Positions 49,555 through 61,500 of a stretch of 64,000 nt of DNA are shown piece by piece. The notes beneath the pieces are model-generated. The model searched no databases, was not told where the DNA came from, and saw nothing but the letters and a program-made list of their open reading frames with translations. Both the position numbers and the translations under genes were made by a program. Within the stretch, counting starts at the first letter, position 1. Each line of letters starts with the position of its first letter. The stretch covers positions 12,693,665-12,757,664 of the forward strand of contig CM065172.1 of NCBI GenBank assembly GCA_033026295.1, in the 5' to 3' direction. This DNA is from Channa striata. Its lineage: Eukaryota > Chordata > Actinopteri > Anabantiformes > Channidae.

Positions 49555-52500
49555 GTACATTATAGTGAAGTCACACCCTCACCTCATGCCTGCCTGTGTT
49601 GTAGAGAATAGCTTGTTTCTAACATGGTCTGATCAGCTGCCCCCTGTGACATTTCAACGTTAGTGAAATAAAATTCTTTTGCTGTCACGTGTTTATACAT
49701 TGTGTATTTGACCACAGTTTATTCCTTTTTTCACATGTGTAAACACATAGTGCTGCACAATATTGGTCATCTCCAGAGACTCGGAGCCATAATTTTCAGA
49801 GCAGTAATAAATTTCCATCCTGATGACAAGCTGTTTCCATCAAATGTAAGCAGTACGTTGTGTGAGGTCAAGACCATGAGATGTGCAGAGTGAATAGAAC
49901 ATGGGCAGTATGGTTTTAATGTCAACTATCACCTCAACACTTTGGATTCAAGTGTTTCTTGAAGGGCACTCTTCACTGGTTGACGTAGTAATATTGATTT
50001 AATGAGTCAGCTGCCTTGCTAACATCTGTACTTCTACGTTGGTGTTTCCTTTGAACCAGACATAACACTGTAGGAGCTGTACAGTGCTTGGTGAACGTCA
50101 GTCAGATCTGTTTCACGCTGACCCCCATATCTCTTAACATCAACACCAGTGCCATGAAACGTGACATTTCTCTTTCACTACAGAGTAAACTCTGAGTACC
50201 CAGCAATGCTGTTTGTCATGTGGTATGCTGCCAAGCATTCCTTATTCTAAGTATGTCTCAACTCAATTATGTCAAAGTCAACCTACTGACCTGCTTAAAT
50301 GAAATGAGCTAGAAGGCGTAGTGACAAAATAGGTCACACTTGTTGGTTTATTATGTGATAATAGTAGATATATGTCCTCTCATAGGAAAAAGTGTTACTA
50401 ACATTTAAACATAAGGTCCCACTAAACTAACATACACAAGCTCTATTTTTTTAAAATGATCTGTAGCGTTGAAACAAATTCAAATTCTGCTTTTCTAAAT
50501 TTGATGTAAGTTGAGCTTATTTTGGGGTCTAGAAATGAGCAACTTTAATCCCAAGGCTCACTAAAAAAAGAACCATCATTGGCACTTGCTTACCAGCAGC
50601 ACAAAATTGCAGTGTGTTACTAATGATGTGGAGCAAGAAGTGAGAAGATTCTGTATTGTGTTGACATACTGTATAAGATTCTTGACATGAATTAGGATGT
50701 GCTTGGTCAGTTGGCCAGGTAACTAGAATTTATTACAAATTTGTATTTATGATAGGATGGTGGATTTAGGCTATTTGAATCTATCTGACTATTATTTAGC
50801 TGGTAATTTTAAACTACACGTTTTGTCCAATTTAAATGTTTCTTTAAATTGTAACACCATTATCTCACTGCTTAATAAATACAGTTTGCGTTTTGTATTG
50901 GTAACAACCATTCTTGTTAGGCAGACAAGGCTTGTTTATTTTTTTATTCTATATTTATCACTAAAGTGGACCAGCAATGTTTCTGTAGTTGTTCAACATA
51001 GATTTCTATCAGGTGTTGGTAGCACCTCCCCGCCCTTTATGTCTAGCACATTTTTGGGTTATCATATATGGTAAACACTGTTAACATGAATGATTCCTCT
51101 GACTTTATTAAATGTCCCAGTAAGACACTGCACTAGGCCGACATGCACAGTCCCATTGATTGTTGTCAGTGATTTAAATTGAATCCGGCAATTAAAATAC
51201 AAGTGTAATAATTATTTTATTTATCCGCTACTGTGACATTTCAAACACTGTGGCATTTCAAACAATTATGCAGATTAGCTCTAGTTGACTTATAATTCCT
51301 ACTGTGAAGAGTACGTGTCAAGTTAATCTGACCAGAGATCAATGTGGGATTTGTCCCCCTGGATAGACTTGCTGATAAAAAAAACACACAACCTGTTCGT
51401 TCATTGCCTTTAGCACTTTCAGGCAGCCTGTCTTGACGTTGTTGCTTACGGCCTCACTTATGCCTTTGTAACGTCAGTCGTCTGACTCAGCAAATGGACC
51501 ATCTACAGCTGTTTACTAGTCATATAACTTTGATAAAGTAATGTGCTCTGAATTTATCTTTGAAACAGATTGTTACTGCCAAGATTGTACAACACTGTTG
51601 GGTGAAACATGGTGACCTTAATAAATGTCTGAACTATATTAATAGCAGTATAAATGAAAAGGGAGTAGGAGGTTTATAACATTTTTATTAAGGACTTAGG
51701 CATCATGAAACAGCTGGCTCATTCAGAAAATATTGTTTTCTCCCCTACAATATATATGTTTGGCTTGGAGAATGTACTATCTTTTGTCATTCTCGTTAAG
51801 CCAAAAGGAGACATGAGTTTTAAATGCCGCAGATGTTCCCAGCTCAAAACTCCAGTGTACTCACACAGCTGGCTCTGGTGAGTGATGCTTTTGCCAATAT
51901 AAAATGCACCGAATAATAGAAGTAATGGAGGAAGTATGGAAGTTTTCCGCCTGCATTCAAAGGCATGGAAGGAAAATAAATTTTTTTGTTGCTTTGGCAA
52001 ACCTAACTTTCAGGATGACCGTCGTCCAGTCTGATTGTGCCTTGGCTTGCACACATGGATTGTTACTTACTGTTCATAGTGAGCATAATCTTCATTTCGA
52101 TCTTAGTAAGGCAAACGTAATTTAACTTGAGTGTTATTTCCCTGTACAGGAAGGTCTGAATTAATTTTAAATATAAAGGGCTTAACTAGGTTGAATTGGG
52201 CAGCATGTATGTAGTTGTCACTTTAGGTGCATTGAAGATATTGTGATGAGAAGGGAAGTATGATGTATTCATATATACTCTGTATTGTTAGCTGCTGCTT
52301 CTTCTTTATCTGTCTTTGTTTGTGTCTAGGTTCCTGTTAGCTCTAGCTGCTGATTTTCCAATGTCACTTTTAATTTTCAGTATTTCAGGAACTTTGCATT
52401 TCAACCTATCCACTCTAATATGCAGATCTAAGACTGCTTTGGGCATTCTTACAGTGTTACTAAATTGATCAGAATAAATCTACTCTGGTTTATAAACCAG

Positions 52501-55500
52501 AGTAGAAAGGACACAATTTAATGCATCCTAAAACTGGTTTCTTACCACAAAAACATCCAGTTATCACAGTCAAGTCAAATGTGTTTTTTTTCTTCAAACT
52601 TTGAGATTTTGAGTAAAGAGCTTAAAAAGAAGAGTTGGGATTTATTAACCCTGTTAAGGGGCTGTATTGAAGAAGAGTGAGAAAAACATCCTCAGATGAT
52701 TACAGTGATAAATGATAACTCAAAATGTATACCCCAGCACGACTTAAACACGATTTCGCAGGGCACCTAACTGTCTAGAAATGCTGGATCCACCCTTTGA
52801 GGACCAGACCTCTGTTTCCAATGAAGATATTGTCAAGAGAAATTACACTCCCCCAGCGTTTTTCTCAGCTGGCCAGCAGATTTGTTCAGCCATCCAGAGA
52901 TCACCTCATCCTCCCTGTCTTTCTGAAAACCCCCACATGGACTCCCTAGGTCCCACAGGAATTGCAGGCCTGCTTTTCGAGGGGAAAACATTGGTCTTGG
53001 AGGTGGGGAGGCCTTTGTGAAAATGTTTGAATCATTTCCCAGACACAAACAAACTACCCTTTAAGTCAGAAATGACAGCTTGTGATATTTAATAGCTGCT
53101 CAGCTGCTGATACAATGAGAAAAAACACTTGCAACCTTACATCTATATGTATGTGTCCTTATTTAGTTTTCTGATACTTGTCAAGCCTTAATACACCAAC
53201 CAGCCTTACACTTAAAAGGCATTTCCCATTATCTTTTTGTATATTATGATATAAAGACTCATAAGACACATCACATACATTAATGTTTTTACAAATTTTG
53301 GGAAAACAAGGGTGACCTAGAAAATAGCCTGGAACCAGCTGTTAGAAGATAACTGTTAATCATACAAGGTTTCTAAAAAGTGAACAACGTAACCAATACC
53401 ATCTGGTTTTCTGATCATTATTTTAAACATCACATGATCAGGTGGTATTTCAATGTTCAGACAACTATTGAATTGCATTATTTAAGTAAGTAAGACTTTA
53501 AAACCCAATATATAATATATATATATTATCAAAAGAGACAAAAAGATAGTGGAAAAGCTCACACTTTGCCATTCAAATCAAATGTGAAATTGGTAAAGTG
53601 ATTTAAAGAGAAAAAAATAAATACATCTGTCTTGGGAAAACAAACTAGGAATAAAACAATGTATTTTTTTTTCTTTTTTCGTCTAACTAGTTCCATTTTT
53701 GAGCTTGGACCTAAGCTGTAACAACCAGGTGCCATGAATTGGCCTTGGTGTCAGACTCATTCATTTGCATTTCCTGCCAAGTGCTGTTTCGCCATGTTCT
53801 TAACACAGTCTGCTTGTTGTTTTTGTGTTTCTGCTCAGAGACTCTAAATAAGATTCTGTGGGTGACGTTAGCTCATCTCAGCCTCCGTGCTTATGTGTAT
53901 ACACATGTAAATGTGTGTACTGAGGAGGTTTCATGTCAGTATTTTTGTTTGTGGTTAAGCTCTGTCTCTTTTTGATGTTATCTGCTCACCAAGACCCTGC
54001 GGGAGAGTAACGTCTTGTATCTCGTGAGATGGAGTTGTAACAGTGTTTTATGTTAGCATCAAGATTGTCACAGCCAATAACTCACTGATGAACAAAAACA
54101 GCCTCGTGAAGATTAAAACAAATGGCTAGAAGCCTAAGCATGACTTCACTGGGTTAAAAGGTAGTTCTGCAATACATTATTATTATTATTGGAAGCCAGC
54201 CACAGTTCAAATATTTCTGTCATCTATTCTTTTTAAGAAATCCTCACAAATGTCCAGCTGGAGAGGTGTAATCTGTTAGGTTCGGTGTAATCTCAGATTA
54301 CAGATTAGGATAGAGGCCAAAATGTGTATGCCTGAGGATTCTCACAATGTGAAAGGGAGATTTGATTTGTTGCTACCAATTTGATCTGGTAAATTATCTT
54401 TACTTAAGTCTGTGTATTCATGTGTAGTTATGTTTGTAAATAACCTATAACATGTAGGTGCCTGTGTGCCTGCAGAAGGAGGAACCGATACTGCGAGGGA
54501 AGGAAAATGTGGGTGACTGAAACAGTAGTGTCACTTCCTCCCAGGCTAATCTGCCCACAGTAATTACACGGCTGCCTCAGCTGGGGGGTTGAATACATCT
54601 ATATATAGGGTCCACACAGAGCTTGGATGTGTTCTGTATTAGCAGCCCTAACTTTAAATGACACAAACTATCAGGGCTGTTGCCACGTACTTAAAAAAAG
54701 ACTAAAGGCACATCCATATCTTATTTCTTTAAACTTCCAGGAGGTTTTTCATTTCAAACATGCTCTGACGGCAAGATAGATGGAAAACTTTGCTATAGAT
54801 GCCTAGCGAAAGCCAGTGATGAGGTTTTAAAAACTTTAAAAAATTTTAGGAGCTAATTAATTTTACAAAAGAAGGAGGAAGTTCGCAGTATAAAAGGTGG
54901 CAGCATGCTGCTCCAATGTTGGTTATGTTATGTAAATGTATGGGAACATGTTGTTTGCTGATAGTTGCCGCTTGTATTAAGCTGGTTCTTCAGACCAGTT
55001 GGTGAATGACCTGGAGACTTGCATGAGATTTTGTGTTTGCAGTGAGGATTTGTCTCAGTTCATTTGTATGTCATTGTGTTTTCCCTAAACACAACCATAA
55101 CCTCAGCCTTTCCTTCCTTCTCTGCTCTGTGTGCTGTTCTCATACCACTATTCATTACTCATGATTTTTTTTTAGCCATTAATGTGGTATAAATGTTCCT
55201 CCTTATTGAAAGAGAGAGTGAAATATTAAATGGAAACTTCAACAATTTTTAATTTGCTTTCAATAGTTTTAGTTTAGGGTGAATGTATAGTTAATTCTTT
55301 TAAATATCTCTCTTACTTAACCATATAGGAAATATTTCTCTGCTTGTAGCTGAAGAACTCCCGATGACATCACGTGGAGGAGTTTTTCATCATTAGAAGT
55401 TCAGAGGATGTCATTTGGAGGACAGTAGTTACAAACTTCATAGTGTGAACAACAAGATGGCATAATCTGTACTGAAGGTTCCTCATAGTGATTTCATCTG

Positions 55501-58500
55501 ATTTCACTTACGCCACTCGGCAAACACTGAAAAAACGAATTTCTTGGTGTAACTCTCCCTGTTTTTTTATTTTAGAAAACACGTCATACCTTCTTTAAGC
55601 TTAAATCACAACCTACCATGTACATTGCAGCATAATACACTGTAGCAATACAATATATTGTAGCATTGGTCTGTAGATTAAAGGAAGTGTAAAATAATTA
55701 TTTATGCATTGAGTAATATACAGCTCACAGATAAATCTAGCTGAAGCCAATCTTTAAAAAAAATCTGGATGATAGGAGAAAGGATTTTGGTAGTTGTTAT
55801 ATTTTATATGGTATTGTCCTTTAGAAATTAGATGGATTTTATCCCTGGATTAGTGCAGCAATGACTTCTACGCACACAATTTTATAAACACCCTAGCTGC
55901 ATCACGTTATGTTGAGCGGAACCAGCATGTGTCCGGACAAAAACGTGCGGCCCTGGTTTGACACGCTGACATAGGTCTGACAGAACAGGCCTGTAATGTC
56001 ACTGTGCTACCTGCCTAGTCAGCATGCATTCCGATGTGTATCCTAGCCCCCTTTAACCTGCACCAGCTGTGCATACACACAGATACATTCACTTCCTGCA
56101 CCTCAAGGGGGTTTTTGGCCAATGAACTAGCTCTGCTTGCCAGTTGGCCCTCTCTATTAGTTTGGTGTTCTCCAATCAGCACATTCCCCTTTCTCTAGAC
56201 AGACACAGGGAGATGATTTTGGCAGTTTACACACAGGGTGGGGTAATGCTCATATCCTGTCCCCTGACCTCAGATTATACATACACACAGTAACTGTACT
56301 GTTTTTGCTCGTTTTCACACTCAGAACACCACATTCTTGCTCTTAACACATACAGCTTTTCCACTGTTTTGAAGCAGCTGTCACAGCCACTCCTCAGTGT
56401 CTTTCTACCCACTGCCAGCCATAGAGCCAGTGTAGTTGTGCCAGTCTGCGCCTGTTATGCCCCACACCAATACAGACCTTCCTCTGTCTGTGGTAATGAC
56501 CTTCCTCTAGCCATCTTTCCACCCCCCACCCCCCCTCCTCCCTCCCGACACCACTTGGATTGGGCTTGACAGAACCCAGTCTCCAACAACAATGGCGCTC
56601 CAGTCCACTACAATTCATTTGCTACTGATTGCTGTGCTTGCATATCTGTCTGTGAGTGATTTTCTCTCCATAAACAAGCCTGTAGCGTGCCTAAGAGGAG
56701 GAGAAACAAAGAAAAGAAAACACTACAACACTCATTTGTTGTTGGGTTTTTCACCGCGGGTAGATTTCTGGCCTGTGTGTGCATTCAGGCATGAACTCAA
56801 GTTGAATGCTGGCCCCTCCATTTGAGCTTTGTTATACAGAGAATGACAAAGCACTCGGTAGTCAATCACACACTCTTCCCACTCTATAAACTGTCTGACT
56901 TTACTCAACTTGCTCTTTCTCTGTGAATGTTCCACATTCCCTGTGCTCTATCTTTCTTCCTGTTTTTCATGATTTCACACTGTTGTGAAACCTCAAGAGT
57001 TTTCTGCTTGGGAAGGATCAAATGTAAAAGTCAGGCAACTCCTACTCCTATTCTACATATTCAATCCCAAGGGTGAATTCTTTTCTGACTGTTTATTCAG
57101 GCAAACACTGCACATCAGTGACCAGTGTGAAAGAATGCCTTGAGACACAACACATAGCATCTGAGATGGGACTGTCTGTGGATATGGGACTTCCTGCCCA
57201 GTCTCATCTTATTCAGCACACCTCAGTCCAAGCAGTGAAGCTTGTCTCCTCCCTCTCTTCTCATTCTCTTTCCAGTGTTTCTCTCTCAAACACATACCAG
57301 ACTATGTTGCCCTACCCTTGACCATGTATTCATCAACCCTATAACCCTCCTCCTCATTTACCCCTACTCTCTGTTATCTTTGATTTTCTCCTTAATATCC
57401 TCTTCTTAATAGGTTGGACAAGGGTCTCCTTGTTGTCATGCAGTCAGTGTGGAAGGGCTGTCAGGGAACTGAGGCTAAGCAGCCCACTGGCACATTGCAC
57501 TTGACATAGCATATAATGTTATCACTGGCCAAAGAAGGGGGAATAACTTGCTGCATGAGGACATTGTAGCAGTGGGATTGTTTGTGTGTCATAGGGGAGT
57601 GTGTGTATATTGCTTTGGGTGTGTTTCTCATGCATGTTTGCTGCACAACCAGACTGTGTGTATTGGGGTCCTAGTTAATTGGGCATAATCTTGTTTATAG
57701 CACTTTCCACCAAACTCTGGTTGCGGTGGGACTCTTGTCAGTCGAAGGCCACATGAGGAAGGGGTGGTGCTGGTTGTACAGTGGGAAAAAGAGGGGGAGG
57801 TGAAGGAGATAAACGGTTGGGTCTCATGTGAACCCAGCTCACATGGCTTCCTTTTTGTTCTGCTTACTGTCCCACATGTTCCTGACGGTCTTCACTTTAG
57901 CCATTGTTCTCTACTAGTTGTGGTAATCATTTTGGGATTTCATAGCCAAGCACTCTGCATGTTTGTTCAGCAGGGCTAATGTAAGGCCAAATAGTGGCAT
58001 TATCTCCTTGTCTTGTTGTAAATGAACTGAGTAATCAACATGTGGAGTTCAGTAGATCTGGTTTAGAGAGGATAAAGAGGATTATTATTATTATTATTAT
58101 GACTCAACCCCTGCAGATGTATTAGCTAAAGCAGAGGCTGTGTGTTTGTATGTCAGAGAAGTTTTGTTTGCTCTTCATCTGCTTTATGTGTGTGTTCAAT
58201 TTATTGGTGTTTGTGTGGTAATTATGACCAATGTAACAGTGGGCTGTCACGGTCTTCTCTCCTAGGTGACATCACGCAGAAGGGCTACGAGAAGAAAAGA
58301 GCCAAGCTGCTGGCCTCCTACATCCCCCATTTGCCAAGTAAGATGGGCAGTGCACTTTACCTCATTTCCCTTTTAACCCTTCTTACTCTTAGTCTTAGGT
58401 TATTTTCACCTCTGTAAACATTCTTATGAGTCACTCTGAGATGTGGGGAGTTAAGTAATTGCATCAGAGCTTTGATTGAGCTGGAAGTTAAATTTGATCT

Positions 58501-61500
58501 GATGGATTATCCTCAAATGCTGGGAGAACTACATTAATAAAATTACTTCTTTGTATTGTTTTGAGTGGTTTGACATTTTTGTAGGTTTCTGTCAACATCT
58601 TTGCCAAAGTTGTCAACTAGAATAGCTGGATTTCTGTGGCTCTCTGGTGGTTAAATGGGAACTGCACAAACAAACTAAACCCACAGTAAACACGAACAAC
58701 TTCTTTAGTAATAGCATACCAAACACCGGAATGACAAACCACTGAACACGTCAGAGTTTGTGGGCTTTCTTAAAACAGCGTTGATTTACAGGCAGTCATG
58801 CTGTAGGGAAGTACCAGAGTTTCAGTGTATTACCATGAGCTTGTTACCTTTGTCCTCATTGGTGAGCAGATCTGTTTTTCTCAGTCAGCTGCCTTACATG
58901 AGGGTGTGGTATTTCCTTCGGAAAACTTGCATTACATTAGCATTCTAGTCCAACCTTGACCTGTTTTGGCTTGAGCTGCCGCATGATGTATGTTTTCTAA
59001 AGGACTGCAAAATTGCAAATCTCATTAGGATAATTTTCACAATGAATACTTAAATCCCTTTGTTGTTAGTCGCTTCTGTTTTCTGTTTTCTGTTATCGCC
59101 AGCTTGCCTTGGATATAAAATGAGGTATTAGGAAGAAGCTTCAAAATTCCCCTCCCGTTCCTGCATTGATGTTTCAAACTCATGTTTGTTTGTTTTCTTT
59201 ATTGTCATTACCATATGTCTGATTTTGCCTTTGCACATAATTGCTTTTGTTCTGTAGATGTGGATTTGTCTCCATCAGATGTACAACTTTCACCAGGCCA
59301 CAGTGCTGACCCTAGCCCAAGTCCTGAGGCCCCCGGCCCCTCCACCTCATCAGCCTCCAGACACCACCGCTCACATCGCAGTGGAGGGGCCAGGGACGAG
59401 CGCTACCGATCAGGTACACAGCTTACTTAAACAAACCATAGAACACCTTCACTGTAGAATTCAAACCGACAAACTGCCCGGTATTTGTGAAATCACCCTG
59501 ACAGCCTGCTTTTGAAACAGGTTTTTCAAATTTGTTTCAACCTACTTATTTTTAATTTATTGTAGACATCCACACAGAAGCTGTGCAGGCAGCACTAGCC
59601 AAACACAAAGAAGAGAAGATGGCTCTTCCCATGCCAACCAAGAGACGCTCAGCTTTTGTCCAGTCTCCCATAGATACCTGCACACCTCCAGGTAAACTAA
59701 GGTTCACTCACGTACTAGACAACTTGGTGGCATATTAATTGTGGACACACTTTAGCAGTGTACAGTATCCCACCTGCTAGGCAAAATTGGTCCTAACCCC
59801 CTCTCCCAACTCTGTTTATGTATGTCGCTTCCTTTTTCCATCAGACACATCTTCTGCATCAGAGGATGAGGGGTCACTGCGTAGAAAGGCAGCTTTCAGT
59901 GCAGTGTTAGCCCAAACCCTGCAGAGCCCTGATTACTGGATCAACCGGTCTGTCCAAAGCTCCTCCACATCCTCCTCGGCTTCTTCCACGCTTTCCCATG
60001 GAGAGCCCAAGACCCAGCCACAACCCCAGCTTCAGCCTGGTGCTTCTGTTTTGGCTGATGTACTGGCCCACACACGCATAGGTAAATTTGATTTATATAC
60101 AAGTGATATACTATATAAGTAATGGATAGCTGTTTTACCCCTTCATGACCCCGCTGTCTTTTCTCCTCCAGAAAACAGCATCCCCCCAGATGTGACATCC
60201 TCCACTCCCCAGGAGAGAGGAAGCAGGGTGGACCTGCCTCCGGCAGTGAGGGGCATGAGCCGTGGACAGAGTCGCTCCAGCATGCTGGATACTGCTGATG
60301 GTACACACACACACGAACAAGCCAGGATGTCAAGAAATGTCTGTTTGTAGTGTAAATATATATAAATATACATAATTGTTTAAATGCAGCTTGAAAAATT
60401 ACATCCAGCTTTTTTCTTTCTGAAAACTAAATTGGTTCTTTCTTCTGATTCTGAGGTTACAACATTGGCATGTTCTAATTTTCAGTTTTCTGCTTTTGAC
60501 TGTATGAATCAGGGCCTTGTGGTGACAAAGCTGATTGGATCATGTTCAAATCAATGAACAATTTACCCATGTTCATCAACAATTGTCTTCAACATCATCC
60601 TCATTTCACTGTGTGGTGAATGCATCTAATGACAGATATTTTGTGTTCTTTCTTTTGGGTCCATTAATCCTGTCCCCTGTCTTGCCTTTCATTTAAAAAA
60701 AAGGAAAAAGAAAAGGTAATATAAATTAAACCTGGGAAGGGGAGGGATGCTGAAGAAGCCCAAATGAGTTTGCTTTCCAGCTTGATGTCTTTCTATCTTT
60801 CTTTATTTGTGTCATGTCCTAGTACACGTAGAGAACCTTATGTTTGACTTTCCTATAGATTGTCCAGTCTTTGTTGTTCAAATACAAATTTCCCTTTCAA
60901 ATCCTTTCTGCTGATGATTCTGATCCTGACTGACTGAGCGCTAGTGTATAGAGTTCTGCTTGTGTGAGAATGTGTCATAAAGTAGAGATTTGTGTTAGAA
61001 TAGAAGTGCATGTGTGGGTGTGCGTCCTTTTTTATTTGGATTTTTTGTTTGCATATATTTGTAACAATGGCTGTTCTTGGTGTTTGTCCAGGCGTGCCTG
61101 TCAATAGCAGGGTGTCCACTAAGATCCAGCAGCTGTTGAACACCCTCAAACGACCCAAAAGACCACCACTCAGTGAATTCTTTTTAGATGACTCTGAAGA
61201 AATTGTAGAAGGTGAGATGCATGTTTTGCATCAATGTACGTTTAATTAATAGACGTTGAATAGAAAGTAATCGATCTTACTAATCTACCGTTTGCAGTAG
61301 CCAGGGAGAGTGTAGTCATTGTCCACCCACATTCTGCCAAATGTTACCCACATTCCTGGGACATATAATTTCTGTTGATCCAAGTGTAATGTCAAGGTTA
61401 CAACCATATTTGTAGCTTTTTGTAACCATGTGTATATCTGTGCCTTTTTTGTATCCAGTTCCGCAGCCTGATCCTAACACCCCGAAGCCCGAAGGACGTC

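Larger units (their letters stand above)
42208..58265. other. dip2b intron 1, 16 kb
   Basis: Large first intron with no recognised exon. It contains a 15-bp perfect hairpin (48040-48073), a 40-base T run (49510-49549), a 28-bp perfect palindrome (52479-52506) and an ATT microsatellite (58081-58100). Stretches with balanced composition, such as 44090-44280, 47150-47480, 52780-53045 and 54440-54620, could be conserved regulatory DNA; conservation cannot be judged from one sequence. Open frames are short and not recognised. Confidence 0.6.
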
